Below are positions 15,736 to 27,767 of a stretch of 64,000 nucleotides of DNA, one piece after another. The translations under genes were made by a program, and so were the position numbers. The notes under the pieces were generated by a model. It made no database searches, was not told where the DNA came from, and saw only the letters and a list, made by a program, of their open reading frames with translations. The stretch lies in NCBI RefSeq assembly GCF_021353235.1, contig NZ_JAJTWT010000011.1:62001-126000 (forward strand), in the 5' to 3' direction. Numbering within the stretch: the first letter of the stretch is position 1; each line of letters starts with the position of its first letter. This DNA comes from Pelomonas caseinilytica. Its GTDB lineage: Bacteria > Pseudomonadota > Gammaproteobacteria > Burkholderiales > Burkholderiaceae_C.

Positions 15736-17775
15736 TCAGAGCCCGAACAGGGCGTTGAAGTGGGGCTTGATGTAGGGCCACAGCTGCCAGGTCATCAGGC
15801 CCATGACGCCGAGGATCATGACGAGGGCGTACCAGTAGAGGTAGCCGGTCTGCACGCGGCGCACCAGGCCGGCGATGCCGCCCACCGTGCGGGCCGAGCC
15901 GTTGATGATCAGGCCGTCGATCAGGCCGGCGTCTCCGCCCTTCCAGAGGCCGACACCGATGGCGCGCGCCAGGCGCGCCAGGATGTTCTCGTTGATCCAG
16001 TCCATGTAGTACTTGTTCTCGAGGATCACGACGACCGGGCGCAGCACCTTGGCGAGCGCTGCCGGGATCGCCGGGGCCACCATGTAGAACACGTAGGCCG
16101 TCACGACGCCGCCCAGGGCCAGCCAGAAAGGCAGCGACTTCAGGCCGTGCAGGGCCATGGCGGCGGCGCCGTGGAAGTCATGGGCCAGTTCCTCCATCGC
16201 CGGGTGCAGGTGCTCGTTGACGAAGATGGCGTCCTTGAAGAAATCGCCGAACAGCATGGGCTGGATGGTCATGAAGCCGATCACGACCGAGGGGATGGCC
16301 AGCAGCACCAGGGGCACCCAGACGACGGCGGGCGATTCGTGGGGCGTGTGGTCGTGGTGGTCGTCGTGGCCGTGGGCCCCGTCGTCCTCCGGCGGGAAGG
16401 GCTTGTGGTGGAAGTGCTCCTTGCCGTGGAAGACGAGGAAGTACATCCGGAAGCTGTAGAAGGCCGTCACGAACACGCCGACGATGACGGCGAAGTAGGC
16501 GAAGCCCGCGCCCGGCAGGTGGCTGGCGTGCACGGCCTCGATGATCGAGTCCTTGGAATAGAAGCCCGAGAACAGCGGCGTGCCGATCAGCGCGAGCGAG
16601 CCCAGCAGCGAGGTGATCCAGGTGATGGGCATGTACTTGCGCAGGCCGCCCATGTTGCGGATGTCCTGGTCATGGTGCATGCCGATGATCACGGAGCCGG
16701 CACCCAGGAAGAGCAGCGCCTTGAAGAAGGCGTGCGTCATCAGGTGGAAGACGGCGACCGAGTAGGCCGAGGCGCCCAGGGCGACGGTCATGTAGCCCAG
16801 CTGGGACAGCGTGGAGTAGGCCACCACGCGCTTGATGTCGTTCTGGATGATGCCGAGGAAGCCCATGAACAGGGCCGTGATGGCACCGATGACCAGCACG
16901 AAGTTCAGCGCCGTGTCGGACAGCTCGAACAGCGGCGACATGCGCGCCACCATGAAGATGCCGGCCGTCACCATCGTCGCCGCGTGGATCAGCGCGGAGA
17001 TGGGGGTCGGGCCTTCCATGGAGTCGGGCAGCCAGACGTGCAGGGGGAACTGCGCGCTCTTGCCCATGGCGCCGATGAACAGGCAGATGCAGGCGACGGT
17101 GAGCAGCGCCCAGTCGGTACCGGGGAAGGTCAGCTTGGACAGCGCGTCCGCCTTGGCGAAGGTCTCGGCGTAGTTGAGCGAGCCGCCGTAGGCCACCAGC
17201 AGGCCGATGCCCAGGATGAAGCCGAAGTCGCCCACCCGGTTCACCAGGAAGGCCTTCATGTTCGCGAAGATCGCGCTGGGCTTGGTGTACCAGAAGCCGA
17301 TCAGCAGGTAGGACACCAGGCCCACGGCCTCCCAGCCGAAGAACAGCTGCAGCATGTTGTTGCTCATGACGAGCATCAGCATGCTGAAGGTGAACAGCGA
17401 GATGTAGGAGAAGAAGCGCTGGTAGCCCGGATCCTCTTCCATGTAGCCGATGGTGTAGATGTGCACCATCAGCGACACGAAGGTCACCACGCACATCATC
17501 ATGGCGGTCAGGCCGTCGATGAGGAAGCCGACCTCCATCTTCAAGGGCCCGAGCACCATCCATTCGTAGACGGTGGCGTTGAAGCGCGCCCCGTCGACGG
17601 CGACGCTGTAGAGCGTCATGGCCGAAATGACGAAGGCGACGAGCACGCCGAGGATGGTGGCCATGTGGGCACCGCGCCGGCCCACGGCCTTGCCGAAGAA
17701 GCCAGCCACGACGGCACCGGCCAGCGGCGCCAGCGGCACCGTCAGCAGCAGGTTCTGGGAAAGTTGTGCAGACAT
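15736..17775 (-). CDS. nuoL: NADH-quinone oxidoreductase subunit L
   Basis: At 679 residues this is the longest membrane subunit of complex I. It contains the antiporter core (FPLHVWLPDSMEGPTPISALIHAATMV at about 240-266; NDIKRVVAYSTLSQLGYM) and a C-terminal extension with the lateral helix that runs along the arm. A histidine-rich stretch at about 464-477 (DDGAHGHDDHHDH) lies in a loop before TM15; such insertions are common in betaproteobacterial NuoL and are of uncertain meaning. It follows nuoK with 13 bases between them. Confidence 0.97.
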   Translation of the reverse strand: MSAQLSQNLLLTVPLAPLAGAVVAGFFGKAVGRRGAHMATILGVLVAFVISAMTLYSVAVDGARFNATVYEWMVLGPLKMEVGFLIDGLTAMMMCVVTFVSLMVHIYTIGYMEEDPGYQRFFSYISLFTFSMLMLVMSNNMLQLFFGWEAVGLVSYLLIGFWYTKPSAIFANMKAFLVNRVGDFGFILGIGLLVAYGGSLNYAETFAKADALSKLTFPGTDWALLTVACICLFIGAMGKSAQFPLHVWLPDSMEGPTPISALIHAATMVTAGIFMVARMSPLFELSDTALNFVLVIGAITALFMGFLGIIQNDIKRVVAYSTLSQLGYMTVALGASAYSVAVFHLMTHAFFKALLFLGAGSVIIGMHHDQDIRNMGGLRKYMPITWITSLLGSLALIGTPLFSGFYSKDSIIEAVHASHLPGAGFAYFAVIVGVFVTAFYSFRMYFLVFHGKEHFHHKPFPPEDDGAHGHDDHHDHTPHESPAVVWVPLVLLAIPSVVIGFMTIQPMLFGDFFKDAIFVNEHLHPAMEELAHDFHGAAAMALHGLKSLPFWLALGGVVTAYVFYMVAPAIPAALAKVLRPVVVILENKYYMDWINENILARLARAIGVGLWKGGDAGLIDGLIINGSARTVGGIAGLVRRVQTGYLYWYALVMILGVMGLMTWQLWPYIKPHFNALFGL

Positions 17776-17788
17776 CTTGTGCGTGTCC

Positions 17789-18109
17789 TCAGCCCTTGAG
17801 AGCGTCGAGCTCTTCGACGTTGATGCTGGCCCGGTTGCGGAACAGCACGACCAGGATGGCCAGGCCGATGGCCGACTCGGCCGCCGCGACGGTCAGGATG
17901 AAGAACACGAAGACCTGGCCGCCCATGTCGCCGAGGTAGTGCGAGAAGGCGACGAAGTTCAGGTTGACCGCCAGCAGCATCAGCTCGATGGCCATCAGCA
18001 GCACGATCAGGTTCTTGCGGTTCAGGAAGATGCCGATCACCGACAGCGCGAACAGCATCGCGCCGAGCGTCAGGAAGTGGCCCAGGGTCAGTCCAGCGGC
18101 GCCGATCAT
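17789..18109 (-). CDS. nuoK: NADH-quinone oxidoreductase subunit K
   Basis: A 106-residue protein with three transmembrane helices, homologous to MrpC. The paired membrane glutamates are visible in [16 protein letters not shown] and [14 protein letters not shown]. They are essential for proton transfer between the quinone site and the antiporter subunits. Its ATG overlaps the nuoJ stop (ATGA). Confidence 0.97.
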   Translation of the reverse strand: MIGAAGLTLGHFLTLGAMLFALSVIGIFLNRKNLIVLLMAIELMLLAVNLNFVAFSHYLGDMGGQVFVFFILTVAAAESAIGLAILVVLFRNRASINVEELDALKG

Positions 18110-18747
18110 GCCTGGCCTCCTTCGGTGGGTGCGGCGGGTTGCGCAGGCGCGGCGACGGTCGGCGCCATCTTGACGATCTTCAGGCGCTGGGCCTTGGTGA
18201 CCTTGACCTGCTCGGACGGGTCCATGGCGCGCGAGTCCTTGCGGCGGCGCAGCGTCAGCGCGATGGCGGCGACGATGGCGACGAGCAGCAGCACGGCCGC
18301 AATCTGCAGCGGGTAGAGGTAACTCGTGTAGATCTCGATGCCCAGCAGCTTGGTGTTGCCCTGCTGCACCTGGGCCGCGGTGGCCACGGGGGCGTCGGAC
18401 AGCTGGAAGCCGCCCATCAGCACGATGCCCATCTCGAAGGCGATCAGCGCGCCGATGACGGCGGCCACGGGCAGGTGCTTCCAGAAGCCCTCACGCATGC
18501 TGTCCGTGTTGAGGTCGAGCATCATGACGACGAACAGGAAGAGCACCATGACCGCGCCGATGTAGACGAGGACCAGGGCGATGGCCAGGAACTCGGCCTT
18601 CAGCAGCATCCAGATGCAGGACGCCGTGAAGAACGACAGGATCAGGAAGAGCGCCGCATGCACGGTGCTGCGCGCCGTGATGACACGGAACGACGACACC
18701 AGCAGGATGCCGGAGAAGACGTAGAAGAGGATGGTCGTGATGTCCAT
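18106..18747 (-). CDS. nuoJ: NADH-quinone oxidoreductase subunit J
   Basis: A 213-residue membrane subunit of complex I with five hydrophobic helices. The conserved TM3 region [21 protein letters not shown] contains the pi-bulge segment characteristic of NuoJ. The ATG at 18747 ([12 protein letters not shown]) is chosen because it begins directly before TM1, while the longer frame adds 12 residues without similarity. The C-terminal tail after about residue 170 is charged and then alanine/proline-rich, which is variable in the family. Confidence 0.95.
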   Translation of the reverse strand: MDITTILFYVFSGILLVSSFRVITARSTVHAALFLILSFFTASCIWMLLKAEFLAIALVLVYIGAVMVLFLFVVMMLDLNTDSMREGFWKHLPVAAVIGALIAFEMGIVLMGGFQLSDAPVATAAQVQQGNTKLLGIEIYTSYLYPLQIAAVLLLVAIVAAIALTLRRRKDSRAMDPSEQVKVTKAQRLKIVKMAPTVAAPAQPAAPTEGGQA

Positions 18748-18801
18748 GCGTATCCAGGCCAGCTGTGCTGGACCGCTGCGCACCTTGCGGCGCGCCAGCG
18801 A

Positions 18802-19290
18802 TCAGCGGTACTTGGCGTCCGCCTCCTTTTGGGCCGCGATTTGGGGCTCGTACTTGTCACCAACGGCCAGCAGCATGTCCTTGGTGAAGTACAGGTCGCC
18901 GCGCTTCTCGCCGTGGTATTCGAAGATGCTGGTCTCGACGATGGAGTCCACCGGGCAGCTCTCCTCGCAGAAGCCGCAGAAGATGCACTTGGTCAGGTCG
19001 ATGTCGTAGCGCGTCGTGCGGCGGCTGCCGTCGGCGCGCACGTCGCTCTCGATGGTGATGGCCATCGCCGGGCAGACGGCCTCGCACAGCTTGCAGGCGA
19101 TGCAGCGCTCCTCGCCGTTCTCGTAACGGCGCAGCGCATGCAGACCCCGGAAGCGCGGCGACAGCGGCGTCTTCTCTTCCGGGAACTGCACCGTGATGTT
19201 GCGCGACAGGAAATGCCGGCCGGTCAGGGCCATGCCCTTGAACAGCTCGGTGAGCATGAAGCTCTTGGCGAATTGCAGGAAGCCACTCAT
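18802..19290 (-). CDS. nuoI: NADH-quinone oxidoreductase subunit I
   Basis: A 162-residue peripheral subunit that carries the two [4Fe-4S] clusters N6a and N6b. Both ferredoxin motifs are intact: [12 protein letters not shown] at about 63-74 and [12 protein letters not shown] at about 102-113. An N-terminal amphipathic helix ([19 protein letters not shown]) contacts the membrane arm. The ATG at 19290 is two bases after the nuoH stop and has GGAAG upstream. Confidence 0.97.
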   Translation of the reverse strand: MSGFLQFAKSFMLTELFKGMALTGRHFLSRNITVQFPEEKTPLSPRFRGLHALRRYENGEERCIACKLCEAVCPAMAITIESDVRADGSRRTTRYDIDLTKCIFCGFCEESCPVDSIVETSIFEYHGEKRGDLYFTKDMLLAVGDKYEPQIAAQKEADAKYR

Positions 19291-19292
19291 GC

Positions 19293-20390
19293 TTACTTCC
19301 AGATATTGAGGGGGGTCTGCATCCACAGGCCGACGACGACCAGCCAGACCAGGGTCACGGGGATGAAGATCTTCCAGCCCAGACGCATGATCTGGTCGTA
19401 GCGGAAGCGCGGGAACGTGGCGCGCACCCACAGGAACATCGTGACGACGACGAAGGTCTTGCCGAACAGCCAGGCCCAGTTCCAGAACGCCATCGTGTGC
19501 TGGATGAAGTCCGGCGTCTGCATGCCCAGCAGATGCCAGGAGATCGGCGCGCTCCAGCCGCCCAGGAACATGACGACGGCCAGGGCCGACACCAGGATCA
19601 TGTTGGCGTACTCGGCCAGGAAGAACATCGCGAAGGACATGCCCGAGTACTCGATCATGTGGCCGGCGACGATCTCGGACTCTCCTTCCACCACGTCGAA
19701 GGGGTGGCGGTTGGTTTCGGCCAAGCCCGAGATGAAGTAGACGACGAAGATGGGCAGCAGGGGCAGCCAGTTCCAGGACAGGAAGTTCAGGCCCATGCCG
19801 GCGAAGGTGCCACGCTCCTGGACCTGCACGACTTCGGTCATGTTCAGGCTACCGGTCACCATCAGCACGACGACCAGAGCGAAGCCCATGGCGATCTCGT
19901 AGCTCACCATCTGGGCCGAGGCGCGCAGCGCGCCCAGGAAGGCGTACTTCGAGTTGGAGGCCCAGCCCGCAATGATGACGCCATAGACCTCCAGCGAGGT
20001 GATGGCCATCAGGAAGAGCAGGCCGGCATTGACGTTGGCGACGGCGGCGTCCGGACCGAAGGGCACCACCGCCCAGGCGGCGAGCGCCGGCATGATGGTC
20101 ATGACCGGGCCGAGGAAGAACAGGCCCTTGTTCGCGGCCGTCGGCTTGATGATCTCCTTGAAGATCAGCTTGACCGCATCGGCGATGGGCGTGAGCAGGC
20201 CGTAGGGGCCGACGCGGTTGGGGCCCGGACGGATCTGCGACCAGCCGATGGCCTTGCGCTCCCACAGCGTCAGGTAGGCGACGCAGATCATGAGCGGCGC
20301 GACGACGGCGATGATCTTGAGCAGGCTCCAGACCAGGGGCCACAGGCCGCCCAGCAGAGATGCACCGTTTTGGTAGAGGGTGTCGATCAT
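19293..20390 (-). CDS. nuoH: NADH-quinone oxidoreductase subunit H
   Basis: A 365-residue membrane subunit with about eight helices that forms the quinone-access channel of complex I. The conserved [21 protein letters not shown] (about 44-64) and the loop motif [19 protein letters not shown] (about 225-243) line the quinone cavity. Length is slightly above the E. coli protein (325) and typical for betaproteobacteria. It follows nuoG with 16 bases between. Confidence 0.97.
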   Translation of the reverse strand: MIDTLYQNGASLLGGLWPLVWSLLKIIAVVAPLMICVAYLTLWERKAIGWSQIRPGPNRVGPYGLLTPIADAVKLIFKEIIKPTAANKGLFFLGPVMTIMPALAAWAVVPFGPDAAVANVNAGLLFLMAITSLEVYGVIIAGWASNSKYAFLGALRASAQMVSYEIAMGFALVVVLMVTGSLNMTEVVQVQERGTFAGMGLNFLSWNWLPLLPIFVVYFISGLAETNRHPFDVVEGESEIVAGHMIEYSGMSFAMFFLAEYANMILVSALAVVMFLGGWSAPISWHLLGMQTPDFIQHTMAFWNWAWLFGKTFVVVTMFLWVRATFPRFRYDQIMRLGWKIFIPVTLVWLVVVGLWMQTPLNIWK

Positions 20391-20406
20391 GGTGGGTGGG
20401 GCTCCC

Positions 20407-22725
20407 TCAGACCTTGCTGATGCTCAGCGTGCCGAAGGCGGCGCCGAGGCTGGCGGTTTCAGGCAGGCCGGCCGGGACACGGGCCACACCCTCGGGCAGG
20501 CCGGTTTCCAGGCGGGCGGGGAGCTGGGCGGCGCCGCCGTCCTGCACGATGCGGACACTGTCGCCCGGCTGCAGGCCCAGCTGCTGCCACAGGCCGGCCG
20601 GCAGGCCGACCGTGGCGGCCTCACGGCCGTCGGCCGTCAGCTGCAGCGGGCTGGAATTGCGGACCAGGGCATCGGATGCGTAGACCGGCAAGTTGGCGAA
20701 GCGCTCGACGCCCTCCCCTCGCGCGGCGGCCTGCGGCGTGGCGGAGGTCGCGTTGCTGAGCCGGCCGGCGAAGTCGCCGCCCAGGGCCTGCTCGCGCACT
20801 TGTTCGGAGCTGTCCTGGTTGAAGCCGTCGAGGCCGAGCAGGTTGCCCAGCACGCGCAGCACCTTCCAGCCCGGCCGGGTCTCGATCAGCGGGCGGGCCA
20901 CGCCGACGAAGCTCTGCAGCCGGCCCTCGGCGTTGACGAAGCTGCCCGAGGTCTCGGTGAAGGGCGAGATGGGCAGCAGGACGTCGGCGTACTCCAGGCC
21001 GCTCTTGAAGGGGCTGAAGGCGACGACCATCTCGGCGGCATCCAGCGCCTTGGCCGCGGCGCCGGCATTGGCGGCGTCGAGCACGGGGTCGGTGTTGAGC
21101 AGCAGCACCGCCTTCAGCGCAGTGCCCGACAGCATCCGGCCAGCGTCCAGGCCACCGGCTTGCGGCTGGGCCTTGACGAGCTGAGCGCCGACGCTGTTGG
21201 CGGCGGCCGTCAGGTAGCCGACGCTCGCGCCGGTCTGCTGGCCGATCCACTGCGCCAGGGCAAGCAGGCTGGCCGCCTGCGGATGCTCGGCGGCGGCGTT
21301 GCCCAGCAGCACGGCCTTGTGCTGGCCGGACAACAGGCTGGCGGCGACGGCCTTGGCCGCGTCGGTCGCGTTGCCGGCCAGGGGGGCCGTGGCACCGGTG
21401 GAGGCGCCGATGGCCGCAGCCACGTCCGCCAGGGCCTGCACCCACGCCGACGGCGCGGCGGTGATGGAGGCGGCGACGGGCATCAGCCAGTCGTCGTGGT
21501 TGACGCCGATGCGGTGTACCGCGGCACCGCGGCGCGCAGCGTGGCGCAGGCGGGCGGCGAAGAGCGGATGGTCCTTGCGCAGCACCGAGCCCACGACCAG
21601 CGCACGGTCCAGCTCCGACAGGCTGGCGATGGAGGTGCCGAGCCAGCGGGCCTGGCCGGCAGGCGCGGCGTTGCCGAAGTCGCTGTGGCGCAGGCGGTGG
21701 TCGATGTTGTCGCTGCCGAGGCCGCGCACCAACTGGGCCAGCAGGTGCAGTTCCTCGACCGTGCTGTGCGGCGAGGCCAGCGCACCGATGGCCTGGGCGC
21801 CATGGTCGGCCTTGATCGACTTCAGGCCGTTGGCGATGTATTCCAGCGCCTGCGTCCAATCGACCTGCTTCCACGCCCCGCCCTGCTTGATCATGGGCGC
21901 GGTCAGGCGGGCGTCGCTGTTCAGGCCTTCATAGCTGAAGCGGTCGCGGTCGGACAGCCAGCACTCGTTGATGGCCTCGTTCTCCAGCGGCACGACGCGC
22001 ATGACCTGGTTGCCCTTGACCTGCACGATCAGGTTGGCACCGGTGGAATCGTGTGGGCTGACGCTCTTGCGGCGCGACAGCTCCCAGGTGCGGGCGCTAT
22101 AGCGGAAGGGCTTGCTGGTCAACGCACCGACGGGGCAGAGGTCGATCATGTTGCCGGACAGCTCGGAGTCCACCGTGCGGCCGACGAAGGTCTGGATCTC
22201 GCTGTGCTCGCCGCGGTGGGCCATGCCCAGCTCCATCACGCCGGCGATCTCCTGGCCGAAGCGCACGCAGCGGGTGCAGTGGATGCAGCGGCTCATCTCC
22301 TCCATGGAGATCAGCGGCCCGACGTTCTTGTGGAAGACGACGCGCTTTTCTTCGGTGTAGCGGCTCTTGCCCGAGCCGTAGCCCACAGCCAGGTCCTGCA
22401 GCTGGCACTCGCCGCCCTGGTCGCAGATGGGGCAGTCCAGCGGGTGGTTGATCAGCAGGAATTCCATGACGCCCTGCTGTGCCTTGAGCGCCTTGTCGCT
22501 CTTGGTGCGGACGATCATGCCCTGGGTGACCGGGGTGGCGCAGGCCGGCATGGGCTTGGGCGCCTTCTCCACGTCCACGAGGCACATGCGGCAGTTGGCC
22601 GCGATGGACAGCTTCTTGTGGTAGCAGAAGTGCGGGATGTAGGTGCCGGCCTTCTCGGCGGCATGCATGACCATGCTGCCTTCCTGGACCGAGACCTTCT
22701 GACCGTCGAGTTCGATTTCAACCAT
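20407..22725 (-). CDS. nuoG: NADH-quinone oxidoreductase subunit G
   Basis: A 772-residue subunit of the peripheral arm. The N-terminus has a plant-type [2Fe-2S] motif (C34, C45, C48, C62), then the HxxxC-type N5 cluster region [20 protein letters not shown] and the N4 motif [11 protein letters not shown]. The rest is a molybdopterin-oxidoreductase-like domain that is degenerate and alanine-rich after about residue 330, as in other complex I NuoG. The ATG at 22725 (MVEIELDG) is preferred because GGGAAA precedes it; an upstream in-frame start at 22749 would add eight residues and overlap nuoF. Confidence 0.95.
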   Translation of the reverse strand: MVEIELDGQKVSVQEGSMVMHAAEKAGTYIPHFCYHKKLSIAANCRMCLVDVEKAPKPMPACATPVTQGMIVRTKSDKALKAQQGVMEFLLINHPLDCPICDQGGECQLQDLAVGYGSGKSRYTEEKRVVFHKNVGPLISMEEMSRCIHCTRCVRFGQEIAGVMELGMAHRGEHSEIQTFVGRTVDSELSGNMIDLCPVGALTSKPFRYSARTWELSRRKSVSPHDSTGANLIVQVKGNQVMRVVPLENEAINECWLSDRDRFSYEGLNSDARLTAPMIKQGGAWKQVDWTQALEYIANGLKSIKADHGAQAIGALASPHSTVEELHLLAQLVRGLGSDNIDHRLRHSDFGNAAPAGQARWLGTSIASLSELDRALVVGSVLRKDHPLFAARLRHAARRGAAVHRIGVNHDDWLMPVAASITAAPSAWVQALADVAAAIGASTGATAPLAGNATDAAKAVAASLLSGQHKAVLLGNAAAEHPQAASLLALAQWIGQQTGASVGYLTAAANSVGAQLVKAQPQAGGLDAGRMLSGTALKAVLLLNTDPVLDAANAGAAAKALDAAEMVVAFSPFKSGLEYADVLLPISPFTETSGSFVNAEGRLQSFVGVARPLIETRPGWKVLRVLGNLLGLDGFNQDSSEQVREQALGGDFAGRLSNATSATPQAAARGEGVERFANLPVYASDALVRNSSPLQLTADGREAATVGLPAGLWQQLGLQPGDSVRIVQDGGAAQLPARLETGLPEGVARVPAGLPETASLGAAFGTLSISKV

Positions 22726-22745
22726 GATGCGTTTCCCGGTGGCGC

Positions 22746-24092
<1,347 letters not shown>

Positions 24093-24094
24093 CC

Positions 24095-24607
24095 TCAGGC
24101 CTTGCCAGCCTCGGCACGCAGCACGTCGACCAGTTCATCCAGCCGCTCGGCCGTCATGAAGCTGCACATCTGGCGGTCGTTGACCAGCATCACCGGCGCA
24201 TCGGCGCAGGCGCCCAGGCATTCGCTCTTCTGGACGGTGAAAAGGCCGTCGGCCGTGGTGCCGCCCTGCTCGATGCCGAGCTTGCCGCAGAGGTGGTCCA
24301 GCGCCTTCTGGCCGTCGCGCAGTTGGCAAGGCAGGTTGGCGCAGACGTTCAGCTTGAACTTGCCCACCGGCTGCTGGTTGTACATGTTGTAGAAGGTCGT
24401 CACCTCGTAGACCGCGATGGGCGGCATGCCGAGGTGGGCGGCGATGGCATCTTCCGCGGCGCGGGAGACGTAGCCCTCTTCCTGCTGCACGATGGCCAGG
24501 CAGGCCATCACGGCGGACTGGCGCAGTTCGTAGGGGTACTTGGCGACCTCGCGGTCGAAGCGAGCGCGGGTGGCGTCGCTCAGGGTGTAGTCGGTGCTGC
24601 TCGTCAT
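24095..24607 (-). CDS. nuoE: NADH-quinone oxidoreductase subunit E
   Basis: A 170-residue thioredoxin-fold ferredoxin that holds the N1a [2Fe-2S] cluster. The four ligands are in CANLPC (C-x4-C) and, about 36 residues later, CLGAC (C-x3-C). The N-terminal helical part ([19 protein letters not shown]) is typical. It sits between nuoD and nuoF in the operon and pairs with NuoF in the NADH-dehydrogenase module. Confidence 0.97.
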   Translation of the reverse strand: MTSSTDYTLSDATRARFDREVAKYPYELRQSAVMACLAIVQQEEGYVSRAAEDAIAAHLGMPPIAVYEVTTFYNMYNQQPVGKFKLNVCANLPCQLRDGQKALDHLCGKLGIEQGGTTADGLFTVQKSECLGACADAPVMLVNDRQMCSFMTAERLDELVDVLRAEAGKA

Positions 24608-24617
24608 CGCTTGCCTG

Positions 24618-25871
24618 TCAACGATCGATCTCGCCGAACACGATGTCCATCGTGCCGATGATGGCCACGGCGTCCGCGATCATGTGGCCCTTGCCCATTT
24701 CGTCGAGCGCCGCGAGGTGGGGGAAGCCCGGCGCGCGGATCTTGAGGCGATAAGGCTTGTTGGCCCCGTCGCTGACGAGGTAGATGCCGAATTCGCCCTT
24801 GGGATGCTCGACGGCCGCGTAGGCCTCGCCCTCGGGCACGTGGAAGCCTTCGGTGAAGAGCTTGAAGTGGTGGATCAGCTCTTCCATGTTGGACTTCATG
24901 TCCACGCGGGCCGGGGGCGCGACCTTGTGGTTGTCCGTGATGACCGGGCCGGGGTTGGCCTTGAGCCATTGCACGCACTGCTGGACGATGCGGTTGGCCT
25001 CGCGCATCTCCTGCACGCGCACCACGTAGCGGTCGTAGGTGTCGCCGTTGGTGCCCAGCGGGATGTCGAAGTCCATGCGGTCATAGACGTCGTAGGGCTG
25101 CTTCTTGCGCAGGTCCCAGGCGATGCCCGAGCCGCGCAGCATGGGGCCGCTGAAGCCGAGGTTCAGCGCGCGCTCGGGCGACACGACGCCGATACCCACC
25201 GTACGCTGCTTCCAGATGCGGTTGTCGGTCAGCAGCGTCTCGTAGTCGTCGACGTTCTTGGGGAAGCGGCGGCAGAAGTCCTCGATGAAGTCCAGCAGCG
25301 AGCCCTGGCGGTTCTCGTTGAGCTGGGCGATGGTCTTGGCGTTCTTGATCTTGCTGACCTGGTACTGCGGCATGGCGTCCGGCAGGTCGCGGTAGACACC
25401 GCCCGGACGGAAGTAGGCCGCGTGCATGCGCGCACCCGACACCGCCTCGTACATGTCGAAGATGTCTTCACGCTCGCGGAAGCAGTAGATGAGGATGTTC
25501 ATCGCGCCGCAGTCCAGCCCGTGCGCGCCCAGCCACAGCAGGTGGTTGAGGATGCGGGTCAACTCCGCGAACATGACGCGGATGTACTGGGCGCGGATGG
25601 GCACCTCGATGCCCAGCATCTTCTCGATGGCCAGGCAGTAGGCGTGCTCGTTGGCCATCATCGACACGTAGTCGAGGCGGTCCATGTAGGGCAGCGACTG
25701 GATGAAGGTCTTCTGCTCGGCGAGCTTCTCGGTCGCGCGGTGCAGCAGGCCGATGTGGGGGTCGGCGCGTTGGATGACTTCGCCGTCGAGCTCCAGCACC
25801 AGGCGCAGCACGCCGTGGGCGGCCGGGTGCTGGGGGCCGAAGTTCAGCGTGTAGTTCTTGATTTCTGCCAT
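24618..25871 (-). CDS. nuoD: NADH-quinone oxidoreductase subunit D
   Basis: A 417-residue, 49-kDa-type subunit related to the large subunit of NiFe hydrogenases but without the metal-binding cysteines. The N-terminal [23 protein letters not shown] carries the histidine that approaches the quinone head group. The C-terminus ends in DIVFGEIDR as usual. It is separate from nuoC here, unlike the fused nuoCD of E. coli. Confidence 0.97.
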   Translation of the reverse strand: MAEIKNYTLNFGPQHPAAHGVLRLVLELDGEVIQRADPHIGLLHRATEKLAEQKTFIQSLPYMDRLDYVSMMANEHAYCLAIEKMLGIEVPIRAQYIRVMFAELTRILNHLLWLGAHGLDCGAMNILIYCFREREDIFDMYEAVSGARMHAAYFRPGGVYRDLPDAMPQYQVSKIKNAKTIAQLNENRQGSLLDFIEDFCRRFPKNVDDYETLLTDNRIWKQRTVGIGVVSPERALNLGFSGPMLRGSGIAWDLRKKQPYDVYDRMDFDIPLGTNGDTYDRYVVRVQEMREANRIVQQCVQWLKANPGPVITDNHKVAPPARVDMKSNMEELIHHFKLFTEGFHVPEGEAYAAVEHPKGEFGIYLVSDGANKPYRLKIRAPGFPHLAALDEMGKGHMIADAVAIIGTMDIVFGEIDR

Positions 25872-25882
25872 GGCTTACAGAC

Positions 25883-26479
25883 TCAAAGGCCGCCGTACTT
25901 GTCTTCGCGGATGATGCGCGGCGTGATCTCGCGCGGCTCGATGGTCACCGGCTGGTAGATGACGCGCTTCTGCTCGGCGTCGTAGCGCATCTCGACATGG
26001 CCCGACACCGGGAAGTCCTTGCGCATCGGGTGGCCGATGAAGCCGTAGTCCGTCAGGATGCGGCGCAAGTCGTTGTGGCCGTCGAAGATGATGCCGTACA
26101 TGTCGAAGGCCTCGCGCTCGAACCAGTTGGCGGAGTTCCAGACCGGCGTGACCGAGGCGACGCAGGGAAAGTCGTCGTCCGTCGCGAAGACTTTCAGGCG
26201 CAGGCGCCAGTTCTTGGCCACCGACAGCAGGTGGCTCACCACCGCATAGCGCAGGCCTTCGTAGGCGCCGTCGCCGTAGGTGCTGTAGTCGACGCCGCAG
26301 AGGTCGATGAGCTGCTCGAGCTTGAGCTCGGGGTGGTCGCGCAGCGTCGTGGCCACGTCGAGGTAGTCGGCAGCGCGCACGGTGAGCGTCAGCTCCCCCA
26401 GGGCGTTTTTCAGTTCGACGACGCGCTCGCCGAGGACGGCCGCAATCTGCTGGGCCAGGGTGTCGAGGTTCATGCTCAT
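25883..26479 (-). CDS. nuoC: NADH-quinone oxidoreductase subunit C
   Basis: A 198-residue, 30-kDa-type subunit of the peripheral arm. The signature [37 protein letters not shown] is complete at about residues 119-155. The ATG at 26479 ([10 protein letters not shown]) is used; the next ATG two codons later is an alternative. The frame continues upstream only as a shadow of nuoB. It is followed by nuoD after 11 bases. Confidence 0.96.
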   Translation of the reverse strand: MSMNLDTLAQQIAAVLGERVVELKNALGELTLTVRAADYLDVATTLRDHPELKLEQLIDLCGVDYSTYGDGAYEGLRYAVVSHLLSVAKNWRLRLKVFATDDDFPCVASVTPVWNSANWFEREAFDMYGIIFDGHNDLRRILTDYGFIGHPMRKDFPVSGHVEMRYDAEQKRVIYQPVTIEPREITPRIIREDKYGGL

Positions 26480-26486
26480 GCCGGGC

Positions 26487-26963
26487 TCAGCGGGCGATGG
26501 TGTTTTCGCGGCGGATCTTGGCCTGCAGCTGCAGGATGCCGTAGAGAAGGGCCTCGGCCGTCGGCGGGCAGCCGGGCACGTAGACGTCCACCGGCACGAT
26601 GCGGTCGCAGCCGCGCACCACCGAGTAGCTGTAGTGGTAGTAGCCGCCGCCGTTGGCGCAGGAGCCCATCGAGAGCACCCAGCGCGGCTCGGCCATCTGG
26701 TCATAGACCTTGCGCAGGGCCGGCGCCATCTTGTTGCACAGCGTGCCGGCCACGATCATCAGGTCGGACTGGCGCGGGCTCGGGCGGAACAGCATGCCGA
26801 AGCGGTCGATGTCGTAGCGGGCGGCGCCCGCGTGCATCATTTCCACCGCACAGCAGGCCAGGCCGAAGGTCATCGGCCAGAGGGAGCCCGTCTTGGACCA
26901 GTTGATGAGCTTGTCGACCGAGGTCGTGACAAAGCCCTCTTTCAGGACGCCTTCAATACCCAT
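26487..26963 (-). CDS. nuoB: NADH-quinone oxidoreductase subunit B
   Basis: The 158-residue subunit that binds cluster N2, the last electron donor to quinone. Its ligands are the adjacent cysteines in [11 protein letters not shown] (about 35-45), one in the GSCANGG segment (about 98-104), and one in [11 protein letters not shown] (about 130-140). Length and motifs are standard. It lies between nuoA and nuoC, 30 bases downstream of nuoA. Confidence 0.97.
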   Translation of the reverse strand: MGIEGVLKEGFVTTSVDKLINWSKTGSLWPMTFGLACCAVEMMHAGAARYDIDRFGMLFRPSPRQSDLMIVAGTLCNKMAPALRKVYDQMAEPRWVLSMGSCANGGGYYHYSYSVVRGCDRIVPVDVYVPGCPPTAEALLYGILQLQAKIRRENTIAR

Positions 26964-26993
26964 TTCGAATTCCCAGCGTGTTTGGCGTGGCGT

Positions 26994-27353
26994 TTATTCC
27001 CAATCCAGGGCGCCTTTTTTCCACTCGTAGGCGAAGCCAACGACCAGAATGCCGAGGAAGATCATCATCGCCCAGAAGCCCGTCGCGCCGATGTCCTTGA
27101 GCGCAACGGCCCACGGAAACAGGAAGGCGATTTCCAGGTCGAAAAGGATGAACAGGATGGCGACGAGGTAGTAGCGCACGTCGAATTTCATGCGCGCGTC
27201 TTCAAAGGCCTCGAAGCCGCATTCGTAGGGGGAGTTCTTGGCCTGATCCGGCCGATTGGGACCCAGCAGCGCGCCCAGCACCTGGGGAGCGATCCCGACC
27301 ACCGCGCCGACCAGGATGAACAGGATGACGGGCAGGTACTGATCGAGATTCAT
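26994..27353 (-). CDS. nuoA: NADH-quinone oxidoreductase subunit A
   Basis: The first gene of the complex I operon, encoding a 119-residue protein with three transmembrane helices. The loop [23 protein letters not shown] (about 40-62) contains the conserved cysteine of the quinone-site loop, and [13 protein letters not shown] carries the conserved membrane acidic residues. The ATG at 27353 has GAGAAGG upstream; the longer open frame has no similarity. Confidence 0.96.
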   Translation of the reverse strand: MNLDQYLPVILFILVGAVVGIAPQVLGALLGPNRPDQAKNSPYECGFEAFEDARMKFDVRYYLVAILFILFDLEIAFLFPWAVALKDIGATGFWAMMIFLGILVVGFAYEWKKGALDWE

Positions 27354-27570
27354 GGGTGCCTTCTCGGGTCGACTATGGGTCTTCGTCAACGCGGCCGGGA
27401 CTCTGCCGGCCACAAAAGCAAACAGGCGCGCCACCAGCGAATCGAATGATGTCGCTCGCGGATCGCGCCCGCCTGAAACCTTGCCCCGGCCATCCGCAGC
27501 AAACCCGGATGACCTTGGCGACAGGCCGCTCTGGCCGGCCTCCACATGGGTGGAAGCCTTGCCGAATGTT
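27354..27570 (-). other. gap between tRNA-Leu and nuoA with two hairpins
   Basis: This 217-base leader region holds no gene. A 9-bp inverted repeat with one G-U pair (27537-27545 with 27550-27558, loop of four) begins 12 bases past the tRNA 3' end. A second stem, GGCCGG/CCGGCC (27393-27398 with 27406-27411), lies about 40 bases upstream of the nuoA start. Neither has a T-run after it on the transcribed strand, so neither is a classical terminator. No clear nuoA promoter was found, so transcription may come through from secG or the tRNA. Confidence 0.45.
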
Positions 27571-27655
27571 TGGTGCCGTCGGCGAGACTCGAACTCGCAC
27601 AGCTTTCGCCACTACCCCCTCAAGATAGCGTGTCTACCAATTTCACCACGACGGC
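27571..27655 (-). tRNA. tRNA-Leu (anticodon GAG), CCA encoded
   Basis: The reverse strand from 27655 to 27571 folds as a class II (long variable arm) tRNA. The acceptor stem GCCGTCG pairs with CGACGGC, followed by discriminator A and an encoded CCA. The anticodon stem CTATC/GGTAG encloses the loop TTGAGGG, so the anticodon is GAG, reading CUC and CUU leucine codons. GTTCGAGTC gives the T-arm. The position between secG and nuoA is the usual one in Burkholderiales. Confidence 0.95.
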
Positions 27656-27669
27656 AGTAACTTCAATAT

Positions 27670-27703
27670 GTCTGGCAACTCGGGGAGGGATTGCTTGCCA
27701 GAC
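27670..27703 (-). repeat. 9-bp inverted repeat between secG and tRNA-Leu
   Basis: On the reverse strand GTCTGGCAA (27695-27703) and TTGCCAGAC (27670-27678) are perfectly complementary around a 16-base loop. It lies 15 bases upstream of the mature tRNA 5' end and 66 bases past secG. There is no T-run. A possible -10 (TATAGA) sits just before it at about 27715-27720. It may be the secG mRNA 3' stem or a tRNA-precursor leader. Confidence 0.5.
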
Positions 27704-27767
27704 AGCCTCGCATTCTATACCGAAAAATGACGGTCCCCTGACTCCCGGCGAGGTTTTTGGTCAGGCT

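Noticed and set aside
16330-16395. Histidine-rich segment in NuoL as a possible insertion or metal-binding module
   Set aside because: It lies in a variable loop and is commonly His/Asp-rich in related NuoL proteins; nothing else suggests transfer.
15505-17799. 764-codon plus-strand open frame antisense to nuoL
   Set aside because: Its composition (runs of Asp, His, Gln, Gly, Arg) is the mirror of a membrane protein on the other strand; nuoL is certain. The same holds for the long plus-strand frames over pnp, nuoF, nuoG and the RND permease.
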